The position numbers and the translations under genes are program-made. Under the pieces are notes generated by a model, which saw nothing but the letters and a program-made list of their open reading frames with translations, was not told where the DNA came from and made no database searches. Shown in pieces: positions 1 to 8,726 of a DNA stretch of 64,000 nucleotides. The number at the start of each line of letters is the position of its first letter. Within the stretch, counting starts at the first letter, position 1. Where the stretch lies: assembly GCA_963775695.1 (NCBI GenBank), contig CAVZJU010000001.1, forward strand, positions 62,001 to 126,000. Direction: 5' to 3'. Source of the DNA: DATBLE01 sp963775695 (GTDB taxonomy: Bacteria > Actinomycetota > Thermoleophilia > Gaiellales > Gaiellaceae).

Positions 1-478
1 CGTAGAGGTCGACGTCGACGTGGACGAGCCGGTAGGTGCCCTCTGGAAGCTGAGCGGCGACGGCAGAGAACTCTCCCTTCCGAACGGTCAACTGCTCGAA
101 CGGCCGGAGGTACTCGACAACGCTCTCGTGGCTCGTCGAGAGGAACTTGTCCCCGCCCATGTGGATCGAGCTGTCGTGCTCCGAGAGCTTGCCCTCCGGA
201 TGCCCCTCGAAGGTGTCGATCACCTCCATCGGCACCTCGTGACCCAGCCGTACCCGGAAAGCGGCGGCGATGAAGTGGGCCGAGCCGCCACGGTAGGTGC
301 CGACCTCGGCCACGGACCCGTCGAGGTCGACCACGTTGCCGACGCACTGCCACAGGGTCCAGAGCCGCTTCTGGGCGAGCATCGTACGCCCACGAGCCTT
401 GACCTCTGCGGCAAGAGCGACGAACTCCTCGTCACTGAACATCGAGGTCTTGGCGGGCCGCGTTTGCGAGCGCGTCAT
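1..478 (-). CDS. TylF/MycF-like SAM-dependent O-methyltransferase (partial, 3' end outside window)
   Basis: The frame runs on the minus strand from an ATG at 478 and leaves the window at base 1, so about 159 N-terminal residues are visible. Residues 57-66 (VAEVGTYRGGSA region) form the glycine-rich SAM-binding motif I, DTFEGHP lies near residue 88, and HVDVDLY near 153 matches the acidic metal-binding segment of the TylF/macrocin O-methyltransferase family. These enzymes methylate sugar hydroxyls, which fits the glycan locus. The substrate cannot be told. The PhyH-like remnant lies 7 nt upstream on the same strand. Confidence 0.8.
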   Translation of the reverse strand, partial: MTRSQTRPAKTSMFSDEEFVALAAEVKARGRTMLAQKRLWTLWQCVGNVVDLDGSVAEVGTYRGGSAHFIAAAFRVRLGHEVPMEVIDTFEGHPEGKLSEHDSSIHMGGDKFLSTSHESVVEYLRPFEQLTVRKGEFSAVAAQLPEGTYRLVHVDVDLY

Positions 479-485
479 GACCCGC

Positions 486-1027
486 CTAGCCGAGCGCCCG
501 CAGGGCCCGATCGGAGAGGGAATCCTCGCGGCCCTCGAAGTCGACCTCGAACCGCCGCTCTCCTTGCCAGACGGCCTCGCGCAGGAACGTGGCGACCATC
601 AGGATGCGCGGTTTCGTTCGCGCGAAGCCGCCGCGATGGAATCCTGCGGTGTCGCAGAAGATCACGGTTCCGGCCCCGCCGGTCATCGTCATCCGGTCCG
701 CGGGGTCGACCGCGGCTTCGAGCTCCTCACCCGACGGGTAGAAGTCACCGTCCCGCGGTGAGCCCCGTCGCCGGCGTCCCTGCTGTAGAAGCGGCGAACG
801 ATCACTTCGTCCTTGCCCTTGGCACGCTCCTGCCTTCCCAACTCGGCAGCTCGGCCTTCGGTCGCGGCCACGAACGGCGTGATATCGCCGATCGCGTCTC
901 GCCAGAGCTCCTCTCCGAAGAGGTCGGTGAACTGGGCGACGGCGATCCCGTCACGGCGGAAGTCGTCCAGGGCACGCTCGGCCGCGGCGGCCGCCGTCGT
1001 CTCGTCGGAGAGCGGTGGAATGGTCAC
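486..1027 (-). pseudogene. Decayed copy of phytanoyl-CoA dioxygenase-like gene, middle deleted and frameshifted
   Basis: The N-terminal part (GTG start at 1027, through the RRFY segment) and the C-terminal part (TMTGGAGTVIFCDTAGFHRGGF segment) match the intact neighbour at 1097-1945 closely. About 110 residues between them are missing and the two parts are in different frames. The lost portion includes the HxD iron ligands, so activity is not expected. Upstream, at about 1034-1055, the remnant keeps a piece of the 3' end of the adjacent nucleotidyltransferase gene (GGATCGAGGTGGTATACCTCG). This shows that it arose by tandem duplication of the 1097-2000 region followed by an internal deletion. 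Confidence 0.85.
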
Positions 1028-1096
1028 GACCGCCGAGGTATACCACCTCGATCCGCGGCTTCGCGCAGGCGCTCCCGAACCTGCAGAGCGACGTGA

Positions 1097-1945
1097 CTAG
1101 CCGGAGAGTGCGTGCCTGGCTGCGTCCGACAGCGACGCTTCACGGCCCTCGAAGTCGACCGCGAAGCGACGCTTTCCCTTGCGCGCACTCTCGCGCAGGA
1201 AGGTCGAGATCATCAGGATCCGCGGCTTCGTGCGGGCGAAGCCCCCGCGGTGGAAGCCGGCGGTGTCGCAGAAGATCACCGTCCCGGCCGGCCCCGTCAT
1301 CGTCAGCCGGTCGTCGGGGTCGACCGCCGCCTCCAGCTCGTCGGCGGAGGGGTAGCGGTGGCCCTGGCCCCACGGGAACACGTCGCCGTACTTGCCGCCC
1401 GCGGCACTGTCGCGGACGTACTCGAACGGGCCGGCCTCCTCGTCGACGTCACTGAAGTAGACGAACATCTTCACGATGTGGTCGTCCTCGGGATCGCGGT
1501 GCCAGCGCTGCGACGCGACGCGCTCGGTCACCTCCGGGCGCGGCACCGTGTACCAGTTGTCCACGTAGGTCAGCCTGGTCGGCTGCCCCGCGTAGCCGTT
1601 GACGATGTCGAGCACGGTGTCCGAGGCGGCGATCCGGAGCCACGGATCGGAGAGGGCGTACAGATGCCTGTCGACGCCCTTCGCGTAGAAGCGCCGCACG
1701 ATCACCTCGTCCTTCTCCTTGCCCTTGGCCTCTCCGTCCCCCTGGCCGCCCGGCTCGGCCGCCCGCTCGTCCGTCTCCGCGACGAACGGCGTGATGTCGG
1801 CGACCGCCTCGTGCCAGAGCTCCTCGCCGAACAGCTCGTCGAACCGGGCGACGGCGATCCCGTCGCTGCGGAAGGTCTCGAGAACCCGCTCAGCCGCCGT
1901 GGCGGCGGCGGTCGTATCGCTCGAGGAGGGCGGTGGAGGAGTCAC
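1097..1945 (-). CDS. Phytanoyl-CoA dioxygenase (PhyH)-like Fe(II)/2-oxoglutarate oxygenase
   Basis: The product has 282 residues from a GTG at 1945. The facial triad is visible as WHRD (H149, D151) and H232 in TAGFHRGGF, with a basic residue nearby (TKPR) that could bind 2-oxoglutarate. The family hydroxylates small molecules or carrier-bound acyl and sugar groups. In a polysaccharide locus a role in hydroxylating a glycan precursor or side group is plausible but unproven. The start overlaps the 3' end of the nucleotidyltransferase gene by 56 nt, which implies translational coupling. A paralogue lies at 19899-20726 and a decayed copy at 486-1027. Confidence 0.8.
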   Translation of the reverse strand: MTPPPPSSSDTTAAATAAERVLETFRSDGIAVARFDELFGEELWHEAVADITPFVAETDERAAEPGGQGDGEAKGKEKDEVIVRRFYAKGVDRHLYALSDPWLRIAASDTVLDIVNGYAGQPTRLTYVDNWYTVPRPEVTERVASQRWHRDPEDDHIVKMFVYFSDVDEEAGPFEYVRDSAAGGKYGDVFPWGQGHRYPSADELEAAVDPDDRLTMTGPAGTVIFCDTAGFHRGGFARTKPRILMISTFLRESARKGKRRFAVDFEGREASLSDAARHALSG

Positions 1946-2333
1946 GGACCGTGTCGAGGTATACCACCTCGATCCCCAGCTCCGCGCAGATCGCGAGCTC
2001 CTCGTCGGGCAGCCTGCCCCGCCAGTCGGCGCCCTTCGCATAGGCGCCTGGAACGAGGGCCCGGAGCACCGATGCGGTCGTCCCGGCGGCGAGGTGCACG
2101 TAGTCGACGAAGCGGATCGCGTCGACGAGCGCCGCTCGGTCGGCCTGCGGCAGCAGCGGCGGGTGCTTCCGCGCGACCCAGTCGTCCGGGGCGACGTTGC
2201 ACAGCACCGGTCGCCCGATCGCCGCCGCCGCCTCGAAGTAGGCGACATGGCCCGGGTGCAGCGGGTCGAAGCCGCCGTCGACCATGGTCACCCGTCCGCG
2301 GTAGGCCTGCAGGTCCTGGGTCGGAACGATCAT
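1890..2333 (-). CDS. Cytidylyltransferase-like nucleotidyltransferase (RfaE/HldE C-domain type)
   Basis: The 147-residue protein from ATG 2333 has the HxGH signature of the cytidylyltransferase superfamily (GGFDPLHPGHVAYF, residues about 20-33). Its size matches single-domain ADP-heptose synthase, glycerol-3-phosphate or ethanolamine-phosphate nucleotidyltransferases. It would join a phosphorylated sugar or alcohol to a nucleotide. A separate GDP-heptose set exists at 13.9-16.7 kb, so this enzyme need not make heptose. The gene is divergent from the GT32 gene with 15 nt between the start codons. Confidence 0.75.
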   Translation of the reverse strand: MIVPTQDLQAYRGRVTMVDGGFDPLHPGHVAYFEAAAAIGRPVLCNVAPDDWVARKHPPLLPQADRAALVDAIRFVDYVHLAAGTTASVLRALVPGAYAKGADWRGRLPDEELAICAELGIEVVYLDTVRDSSTALLERYDRRRHGG

Positions 2334-2336
2334 TGG

Positions 2337-2342
2337 TAGCTT
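2337..2342 (+). promoter_or_regulatory. Candidate -10 box for leaderless start of GT32 gene
   Basis: TAGCTT lies 6 nt upstream of the GTG at 2349, so transcription would begin at or next to the start codon. No ribosome-binding site is visible. The same arrangement recurs across the locus. Confidence 0.4.
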
Positions 2343-2348
2343 CCGGCC

Positions 2349-3083
2349 GTGCGCATCCCGCGCATCTTCCACCAGATCTGGGTGGGGCCGGATCCCCTGC
2401 CGGACGAGTTCGCAGCGTACGGACAGACCTGGCTCGACCACCATCCCGGCTGGGAGCTGAAGCTCTGGACCGACGAGAACTTCCCGCCGCGCGAGACGCT
2501 GATCCGCCCGGAGGCGGCCGACCTGCTGCGCGCGCCGTGGGAGCGCGGCGACATCTTCCGTCTGGAGCTCCTGTTCACCCAGGGCGGGGTGCACGTGGAC
2601 ACCGACTTCGAGTGCAAGCGCTCGATCGAGCCGCTGATCGAGGACGCCGACGTCTTCGTCGGCTTCCGCAAGCCCGGCAAGCTGAACGGCGCCCTGATGG
2701 GGTCGGCGCCGGGCCACCCGCTGGTCGAGAAGGGGCTGCGGGAGATCAGGCCGCAGCTCATGTACGGCAAGAAGATGGCGACGGGGGACAACCTCAAGGA
2801 CACGACCGGCCCCGAGTTCATCGACGCGGTCTTCCTCGACCGGCCCGGCGTCACCTTCATCGATCCGGAGCTCTTCTACCCCCGGACGCCGGCGCAGATC
2901 GAGAACGCCTACGCCGTGCACCACAAGGCGCGCGCATGGAAGGACGAGGAGGGGTTGCGCGCGATGCTGACGAAGGCGGAGGCCCGCCTGCTGCGCTCGC
3001 AGGAGGAGACGCTGAAGTGGCGGCGGCGCGCCGAGGAGGCCGAGGCCGAGCTCGAGCAGCTCCGGCCGGCCACGCGATCGTAA
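2349..3083 (+). CDS. GT32-like glycosyltransferase (OCH1/capsular type)
   Basis: The product has 244 residues from a GTG. The N-terminus (MRIPRIFHQIW) and the DXD motif in GVHVDTDFE (D84, D86) are typical of the glycosyltransferase family with the DXD sugar-binding region (GT32), which transfers hexoses from nucleotide sugars. The last 35 residues are a charged coiled-coil-like tail. The stop overlaps the ATG of the following sulfotransferase by one base (TAATG), so the two are a unit. It probably extends or modifies the surface glycan. Confidence 0.8.
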   Translation: MRIPRIFHQIWVGPDPLPDEFAAYGQTWLDHHPGWELKLWTDENFPPRETLIRPEAADLLRAPWERGDIFRLELLFTQGGVHVDTDFECKRSIEPLIEDADVFVGFRKPGKLNGALMGSAPGHPLVEKGLREIRPQLMYGKKMATGDNLKDTTGPEFIDAVFLDRPGVTFIDPELFYPRTPAQIENAYAVHHKARAWKDEEGLRAMLTKAEARLLRSQEETLKWRRRAEEAEAELEQLRPATRS

Positions 3084-4072
3084 TGGCGCTGCTCCTGCAC
3101 ATCGGGCTCCAGAAGACTGCCTCCACCTGGCTCCAGAACAAGGTTTTCGGGTCGGCTGAGATCGGCTTCGCCACGGTCGGCGGCGAGGCCGTCGTGAAGC
3201 GGACGCTGATCGCGCCCGACGACATCGAGTTCGATGCGGCCACGTGCCGATCGGCGTTCATGGAGCGGATCGAGGCGGTCGGCGCGGAGCGCCTCGTCCC
3301 GGTCCTGTCGGCGGAGCGGCTGAGCGGCGACATGCTCTACGGCGCCTACGACAGCGTGCGCCTGGCCGACCGGCTGGCGGAAACCTTTCCCGGCGCGAAG
3401 GTGCTGATCGTGATCCGCGAGCAGCGCAGCATGCTCTTCTCCACCTACCAGCAGTACGTCAAGGTCGGCGGGCTGCTCGACGTCGGCGACTACCTGACGC
3501 GCGCGTCGAAGTCGCATCCCTGGCCGTGCGACCTCCGCCGCTACGAGTACGACCGGCTGGTCGCGTACTACCACGGCCTGTTCGGCCGCGACGACGTGCT
3601 GACCCTCCCCTACGAGCTGTTCCGATCTGATCCCGAGGGCTTCGTCCACCGCATCGCCGCCTTCGCCGGCGCCTCGCCCGATCCGCGGACGGTCGAGGCG
3701 CTGAAGTTCGGGAAGGTGGTGAACCGGTCGTGGCCCCCGACCGGAATCGCCGTGAAGCGCCGGCTGAACTGGCTCGTGCGCGAGCGGATGAACCCGTGGG
3801 CGCCGATCGACGGGCGCAGCGCAGCGGGCCGCCGGCTGACGAAAGCGGCGCGCGAGCTCGGCCGCAACGCGCCCGAGCGTGTCGCCGCGCGGATCGAGCA
3901 GCGGATGCGCGGGACGATCGCCTCGCTGGTCGGAGCCCGCTACCGGGAGAGCAACGGCCGGACGTCCGATCTGATCGGACTCGACCTCGCAGCCTTCGGC
4001 TACGACGCCGCGGCCCGCGACGGGAAGAGCGCGAGCGACTCGGCGTCCCCGTCCGTGCGCACCCGCTCGTAG
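3083..4072 (+). CDS. Sulfotransferase-family protein
   Basis: The 329-residue protein starts at an ATG overlapping the GT32 stop. Residues 6-16 (HIGLQKTASTW) form the PAPS 5'-phosphosulfate-binding loop, and VIREQRSMLFSTY near residue 115 matches the 3'-phosphate-binding motif. It should transfer sulfate from PAPS, probably to a glycan. The 3' end overlaps the convergent gene at 4000-5016 by 73 nt. It is one of three sulfotransferase-like genes in the first 10 kb. No PAPS-synthesis genes are seen in the window. Confidence 0.8.
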   Translation: MALLLHIGLQKTASTWLQNKVFGSAEIGFATVGGEAVVKRTLIAPDDIEFDAATCRSAFMERIEAVGAERLVPVLSAERLSGDMLYGAYDSVRLADRLAETFPGAKVLIVIREQRSMLFSTYQQYVKVGGLLDVGDYLTRASKSHPWPCDLRRYEYDRLVAYYHGLFGRDDVLTLPYELFRSDPEGFVHRIAAFAGASPDPRTVEALKFGKVVNRSWPPTGIAVKRRLNWLVRERMNPWAPIDGRSAAGRRLTKAARELGRNAPERVAARIEQRMRGTIASLVGARYRESNGRTSDLIGLDLAAFGYDAAARDGKSASDSASPSVRTRS

Positions 4073-5016
4073 TCGGCGTCGGGGACCGCCCGCCTCAGCA
4101 CCTCGAGATGCAGCGGGACGGTCTGCTCGACCGAGTAGAACGTCCGTGTCGGCACGCCGAGGAACGGACCGAGATACGAGAAGCCGCCGTAGGTGGCGAC
4201 CAGTCCGCGTGCGCCGGCGATCAATCGGGTCTGCACGGCGAGGTTGTCCTGCGGGCGCAGCAGGTGCTCGATCGGATGGACGCGTGCGTGCTCCGTCGCC
4301 CATTCCTCGTGGTCGTCGACGAGCAGCCCCGTCGAGAGCAGCACGACGTCCATCGTCTCCGCCAGCCGCCCGACCGCCGCGCGCAGGAAGGCCCTGGTCT
4401 CCGGCGTGGCCGGCAGCACCTCGTTGAAGTACGCCTTCACGGCCACGTAGTCGGCCGGTAGGCCGCGGAGCGGCTCGGGCTCGACCTCGAGCCGGCGGTA
4501 CTCGACCTGCGACCAGAGGGTGTCCAGCGGCTCGTCCTTGAACCAGAGGCCCCGCAGACGGGTGAACATCAGGCCGGGATGGACGAGCGTGAAGTCGCCC
4601 AGCCGCTCGCGCGCGAGCGCGACCAGCTCACGGTCGAAGCGGCCGACCCGGAGCTGCTTCAGATCACCGGCCCGGCGCCGGCGGTCCTCGAGGCGCGGGA
4701 GGTACTCCTCGGGCGAGAGCAGCTGGAGCACGTCGAGTTCGTTCGCGGCGAAGTCGCGGTACCAGAGGGCGGAGCCGCCGCGCGTCATCACCGTCGCCTG
4801 CTCCGGCGCGATGCCGTGCTCGCGGAGCAGCCGCCGCAGGAAGGGGATCCAGTACTCGAGCTCGTAGCCGATCTCGCCCAGGAAGGGCCCGAGCAGGACG
4901 GGGGTGCCCTCCTTCCCCGCCTTTGCGACCGCCCGCTCGGTTCGCCTCGCCGCCGGCCGCACCTCGGCCTCGCGCCGCAGGGCGGAGGCGATCTCCGGGA
5001 CGCTGCGTGCCTTCAC
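4000..5016 (-). CDS. Conserved hypothetical protein, possibly glycosyltransferase-like
   Basis: The product has 338 residues from a GTG at 5016, right after the transketolase stop. No standard motif is recognised with certainty. The segment PFLGEIGYELEYWIPFLRRL near residue 44 and a C-terminal region ending in a TYGGFSYLGPFLGVPT motif resemble uncharacterised GT-B-fold proteins that accompany capsule genes. The short distance to transketolase and the overlap with the convergent sulfotransferase place it in the glycan operon. A pyruvyltransferase-like role cannot be excluded. Confidence 0.55.
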   Translation of the reverse strand: MKARSVPEIASALRREAEVRPAARRTERAVAKAGKEGTPVLLGPFLGEIGYELEYWIPFLRRLLREHGIAPEQATVMTRGGSALWYRDFAANELDVLQLLSPEEYLPRLEDRRRRAGDLKQLRVGRFDRELVALARERLGDFTLVHPGLMFTRLRGLWFKDEPLDTLWSQVEYRRLEVEPEPLRGLPADYVAVKAYFNEVLPATPETRAFLRAAVGRLAETMDVVLLSTGLLVDDHEEWATEHARVHPIEHLLRPQDNLAVQTRLIAGARGLVATYGGFSYLGPFLGVPTRTFYSVEQTVPLHLEVLRRAVPDADYERVRTDGDAESLALFPSRAAAS

Positions 5017-5021
5017 GACCG

Positions 5022-6917
5022 CTAGGGGACGCGGGCGCCGAGGCGGCGCCGGACCTGCGCGGCGATGCCCTCGGCGTCGAGCCCGTGCGCCTTCAACACC
5101 TCGTCGTTGCCACCCGACTTCGGGACGCTGGTGACGCCGATCTTGTGCAGGCGGTTCGGCGCCTCCTCGGCCGCGAGCGCGGCTAGCACCGCGTCGCCCT
5201 GGCCGCCGGTGACGTAGTGGTTGTCCAGTGTGATCACGGTCGCGCCGTTCGCGATCTCGGCGAGCCAGGCGCCGTCCACGTCGCGCAGCCAGGGCAGCGC
5301 GACGAGGCCGGCCTCGACCCCGTCGGCGGCGAGCGCCTCGGCGGCGTGCCAGCCGGCCGCCACCATCACGGGCCCGGCGGCGACGAACAGGAGCTCGCCC
5401 GCGGGCCGAAGCACCGTTCCGCGTCCCGGCGAGAGCTCCTCGACGGCCGGCGGGTCGAAGCCGAGCGCCCAGGGCACGCTGACCAGGCGGAGGTAGACGG
5501 ACCCGGGCGCCCGGTGCACGGCCCAGGCGACCGCGGCGTGCGCCTCCGATTCCGAGAACGGCTCGACCAGCGCCATCCCCGGCATCGCGCCGAGCGCGGA
5601 GATGTCGCGCACCGACTGGTGCGAGTGGCCGGGCCCGCCCGGGACGAGACCGGCGAGCGAGCCGACGTAGATGACCTTCGAGCGCTCGGTCGCGTTGTTG
5701 TAGATCTGCTCGTTCGGCCGGGTGGAGAGGAAGCACGCGAACGAGTGGCAGACGGGGACCAGCCCGGCGAGCGCCATCGCGCCGGCCTGCGAGACCATGT
5801 CCTGCTCGGCGATGCCGCACTCGAAGAAACGGTCGGGGAATCGTTCGCGGAACGCGACCAATCCGGTGTCGAGCCGGAGGTCGGCGTCGAGCGCGACGAG
5901 GCGGGGCTCCTGCTCTGCTACGCCGATCAGCGCCTCGCCGTAGGCGGGCACGAGCCGCTGGCGCTCCCTCGGGGCCGAGCGGTGCTCGGGCGGCTCCGCG
6001 GGGACGAGCTCGACGGGATCGGCGCCGAGCCGCGCGAGCCGCTCGTTCAGGCGCGTGAGGACCTCCTCGACGGCGCGTTCGTACTCGTCCTCGGTCGGCG
6101 CGCCGGAGTGGTAGCCGTAGAGCGCAGTGTCGGACTCGGGCAGGTCGCGGGGCTCCATGAACGAGACCCCGCCGCCCTTGCGCGTGCTGGCGATCACCGC
6201 CTGGGGCCGCTGCTCGCCCGCGAAGGCGGCCAGCGTCTCCGCGAACGCGCCCAGGTCGTGCCCGTCGCATTTCGCGACCGCCCACCCGAACGCGCGGAAC
6301 TTCGCCTCCAGGTCGCCGAGGTCGCTGACCTGCGAGACCCACGTGTCCGACTGCACCAGGTTGCGGTCGACGATCACGGTGATCTCGCCGAGCTTCCGGT
6401 TCGCCGTCGGCTGCAGCGACTCCCAGAGCTGGCCTTCCTGGAGCTCGCCGTCGCCGGTGAGGACATAGACGCGCCCCGAGCGGCCGAGCGTGCGGTCGGC
6501 AAGGACGAAGCCGCGCGCCTTGGAGACGCCCATGCCGAGCGAGCCGGTGCTGGTCACCACGTCGGGAGTCGCCGCCACGTCCGGGTGGCCCGGCAGGCCG
6601 TCGAGCCGGCGCAGCTGGTGGATCAGCTCGAAGTCGAGCTTCCCGAGCGCGGTCAGCACCGCGTACAGGCCGGGCACGTCATGGCCCTTCGACGAGAAGT
6701 AGCGATCCCCGGCGCCGAGCACCTCGAGGTGAAGCCAGGCGACCACGTCGATCGAGCTGAGCGTCGTCCCTGGGTGGCCGGAGCCGGCACGCTCGATCAT
6801 GTACAGCGCGTTCAGGCGGCAGACGTCGGCGAAGGCGGCGGCCCGCTCGACGGGGTCGGCATCGAGCCCGGCGACGCGGGCGCAGTCGCCCTGCTCGACG
6901 TAGCGCAACCCGGTCAT
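5022..6917 (-). CDS. Transketolase
   Basis: The 631-residue protein holds all three transketolase regions. An N-terminal thiamine-diphosphate domain carries GSGHPG (45-50) and GDGELQEGQLWES (155-167). A pyrimidine-binding domain carries the FECGIAEQDMVSQAGAMAL segment, and a C-terminal domain follows. It interconverts ketose and aldose phosphates, including sedoheptulose-7-phosphate, the entry compound of heptose synthesis. Its place inside a locus encoding a GDP-heptose set makes local precursor supply a reasonable inference. It is a little shorter than housekeeping enzymes. The start overlaps the stop of the sulfotransferase gene's reading (ATGA). Confidence 0.9.
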   Translation of the reverse strand: MTGLRYVEQGDCARVAGLDADPVERAAAFADVCRLNALYMIERAGSGHPGTTLSSIDVVAWLHLEVLGAGDRYFSSKGHDVPGLYAVLTALGKLDFELIHQLRRLDGLPGHPDVAATPDVVTSTGSLGMGVSKARGFVLADRTLGRSGRVYVLTGDGELQEGQLWESLQPTANRKLGEITVIVDRNLVQSDTWVSQVSDLGDLEAKFRAFGWAVAKCDGHDLGAFAETLAAFAGEQRPQAVIASTRKGGGVSFMEPRDLPESDTALYGYHSGAPTEDEYERAVEEVLTRLNERLARLGADPVELVPAEPPEHRSAPRERQRLVPAYGEALIGVAEQEPRLVALDADLRLDTGLVAFRERFPDRFFECGIAEQDMVSQAGAMALAGLVPVCHSFACFLSTRPNEQIYNNATERSKVIYVGSLAGLVPGGPGHSHQSVRDISALGAMPGMALVEPFSESEAHAAVAWAVHRAPGSVYLRLVSVPWALGFDPPAVEELSPGRGTVLRPAGELLFVAAGPVMVAAGWHAAEALAADGVEAGLVALPWLRDVDGAWLAEIANGATVITLDNHYVTGGQGDAVLAALAAEEAPNRLHKIGVTSVPKSGGNDEVLKAHGLDAEGIAAQVRRRLGARVP

Positions 6918-7825
6918 CGTTTCCTCACTCGCTTCACTTTGGCTCTCCTGTTCCGTTCCTCGAAGGCGGCGCGGACGAGCTTCGCCTCCTCGAGCGCCAG
7001 ATCGACGCGCCCGTCCGGCGGCAGCGAGCGTACCGGCTCCGACGCTTCCCGGGCCTCGTTCCAGCGCGCGGTCGCCTGCGCGATCACCGCCGCCTCCTCC
7101 TCGACCGCGGGGCCTGCGGCGGTGAGGGCCTCGTCGAGCAGCTCGCCGGCAAAGGCGTGCAGCTCGCGGTCGAGCGGGTTCCGGTCGGCGGCGAGCCTGC
7201 GCAGCTCGTCGGGTACCTCCACGGGGCGGTGCGGATTCTCCCGCGCCGGCTCGTGCGCGGTCGTCGGCCAGCCCAGCGCAAGGTTCAGGACCGCAAGCAG
7301 CTCGTCGAACCGCTCGGTCGTCCCCACGTACGCGAACCGGTCGCGCAGGTTCGCCTTGGCACGCTCGAGCGCGTCCGCCGGGAGGTCTCCGTACGGCGAC
7401 AGCAGGCCGCAGAGCATCCGGGTCTGGAGGTCGCCGAGCAGATAGCCGCGGTCGAACGCGTCGTCGAGGCCCAGCCCCCGTGCATCCTCGTCGAGGCCCG
7501 GCGGCACCAGGCCTCCGCCTCGGCCGAACTCGGTCAGGAAGTAGTACTGGGAAAGCGTCCGCGCGACCGGCTCGCGCAGGATGGTGACGAAGGTGGCGTC
7601 GGGCAACACCCGCTCGGCCAGCCCGAAGCTGACGTGGCCGGCCGTCGCGCGGACAGCCGGCTTGCGCCCGATCGCCTGCAGGCGGAACTCGGCCTCGTCG
7701 GGGCGGCTGAGCACGTTGCCCGCCCCCATGAAGGCGCCGCCCGGGTAGTGGTAGCGCATGAGTTGGGCAAGCGTGGTCCCGGCCGTCTTCGGCAGGTGGA
7801 CGAGCAGCAGCGGGTCGCGTGCCAC
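6914..7825 (-). CDS. Sulfotransferase-family protein
   Basis: The product has 303 residues from a GTG at 7825. The PAPS-binding loop is HLPKTAGTTLA (10-20), and ILREPVARTLSQYYF near residue 93 is the 3'-phosphate motif, as in heparan-type sulfotransferases. GGAAGGGG, 9 nt before the GTG, can serve as a ribosome-binding site and belongs to the 167-bp palindrome that fills the space to the upstream gene. ATGA overlap with transketolase indicates one transcript. The acceptor is unknown. Confidence 0.8.
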   Translation of the reverse strand: MARDPLLLVHLPKTAGTTLAQLMRYHYPGGAFMGAGNVLSRPDEAEFRLQAIGRKPAVRATAGHVSFGLAERVLPDATFVTILREPVARTLSQYYFLTEFGRGGGLVPPGLDEDARGLGLDDAFDRGYLLGDLQTRMLCGLLSPYGDLPADALERAKANLRDRFAYVGTTERFDELLAVLNLALGWPTTAHEPARENPHRPVEVPDELRRLAADRNPLDRELHAFAGELLDEALTAAGPAVEEEAAVIAQATARWNEAREASEPVRSLPPDGRVDLALEEAKLVRAAFEERNRRAKVKRVRKR

Positions 7826-7829
7826 TGTC

Positions 7830-7996
7830 AGTGCCCCTTCCAGTGATGGTCTCCCGCTTCTGGCGAGTGACCGGGGCCGGCAGGCAAGGACGCAGGGAGC
7901 GCCAATATCGAAATCAGATATTGGCGCGACTGAGGACGCCGCATGGCGGTTCCGGGCGCCGCCAAGAGTGCTCGGACCATCGCTGGAAGGGGCACT
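7830..7996. repeat. 167-bp near-perfect palindrome, copy 1
   Basis: The outer arms (starting AGTGCCCCTTCCAG and ending with its complement) pair over 22 bp with one mismatch. The apex is CCAATATC-loop-GATATTGG. At offset 55 stands GCAAGGACGCAGGGAG, and after the apex GACTGAGGACGCCGC. Both are repeated exactly, at the same offsets, in copy 2 at 16696. The element covers the whole space between the CMP-sugar synthetase stop codon (which it overlaps) and the sulfotransferase start, and it supplies the latter's purine-rich ribosome-binding site. Confidence 0.85.
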
Positions 7997-8726
7997 AGCG
8001 AGCGGCGACCGCGACGCGCGGGAGCACGGCCTCGCCGCGCTCGATCGCGCGCTCCGCCAGCTCGAGGTCGCCCGGGTAGTCGACCGAGAATCCCTCCCAC
8101 CCCTCGGTGAAGAACGGGACGACCCGCGTCCCGGAGATCGTCGGCAGCGGCCCCTCGAGCACGCGCGACCAGGCGATCTCCAGGCTCGAGTTCTGGACAT
8201 AGACGGTCGGGAGGGACTGGTACTGGAGCGAGTGCAGCGGCGTGGAGCCCTCGGGCTGCGGCAGCAGCGGCTGGAGCAGGTCGCTGTCGAGCGTCCACAT
8301 CTTCCCGGGATGCTGCTTCGCGGGCTCGACGGCGCGGATCGAGTCGGCCCGGTCGGTGAGCTCGAGCAGCCGGTCGAAGGCTCGGCGGATCGTCTCGCCG
8401 GTGCGGAAGGGGCTGGTCGGACGCAGGATCGAGAATAGCTCCTCGGAGCGGCCGTTCATCACGTGGACGACCCAGTCGATGTCGGGCGAGGTCGCCGTCG
8501 ACATCTCCGCGGGACGGAGGCCGGGGACGGTCGCGCCGTAGCGCTCGGCGGCCCCGGCGATCTCCTCCGAGTCGGTCGAGACGAGGACGTCGTCGAAGAC
8601 GCCGCTCTCGCGGGCACCGGCGATCGCGTAGGCGAGCAGCGGATGGCCGGCGAGCGGCGCCACGTTCTTCCCCGGCACCCGCTGCGAGCCCGCCCGGGCG
8701 GGAACGAGGGCAACCGCGCTCGTCAC
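7995..8726 (-). CDS. neuA: Acylneuraminate cytidylyltransferase-like (CMP-nonulosonate synthetase)
   Basis: The product has 243 residues. ALVPARAGSQRVPGKN (6-21) is the CTP-binding signature of CMP-sialic, legionaminic or pseudaminic acid synthetases, and the fold continues through DSEEIAGAAERYGA and RPTSPFR. It activates a nonulosonic acid with CMP. Its partner is the NeuB-like synthase at 12743-13855. The GTG start at 8726 lies 6 nt from TACCAT on its strand and only 33 bp from a divergent sulfotransferase start. Which nonulosonate is made cannot be told from sequence alone. Confidence 0.85.
   Translation of the reverse strand: MTSAVALVPARAGSQRVPGKNVAPLAGHPLLAYAIAGARESGVFDDVLVSTDSEEIAGAAERYGATVPGLRPAEMSTATSPDIDWVVHVMNGRSEELFSILRPTSPFRTGETIRRAFDRLLELTDRADSIRAVEPAKQHPGKMWTLDSDLLQPLLPQPEGSTPLHSLQYQSLPTVYVQNSSLEIAWSRVLEGPLPTISGTRVVPFFTEGWEGFSVDYPGDLELAERAIERGEAVLPRVAVAAR

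Noticed and set aside
1112..3082. Very long open frame on the plus strand upstream of the sulfotransferase
   Set aside because: It runs antisense to the PhyH-like and nucleotidyltransferase genes and out of frame through the GT32 gene, with the arginine- and proline-rich composition typical of GC-rich shadow frames.
5217..7445. Long plus-strand open frame opposite transketolase and sulfotransferase
   Set aside because: Antisense to two clearly coding genes with intact motifs; codon positions fit the minus strand.
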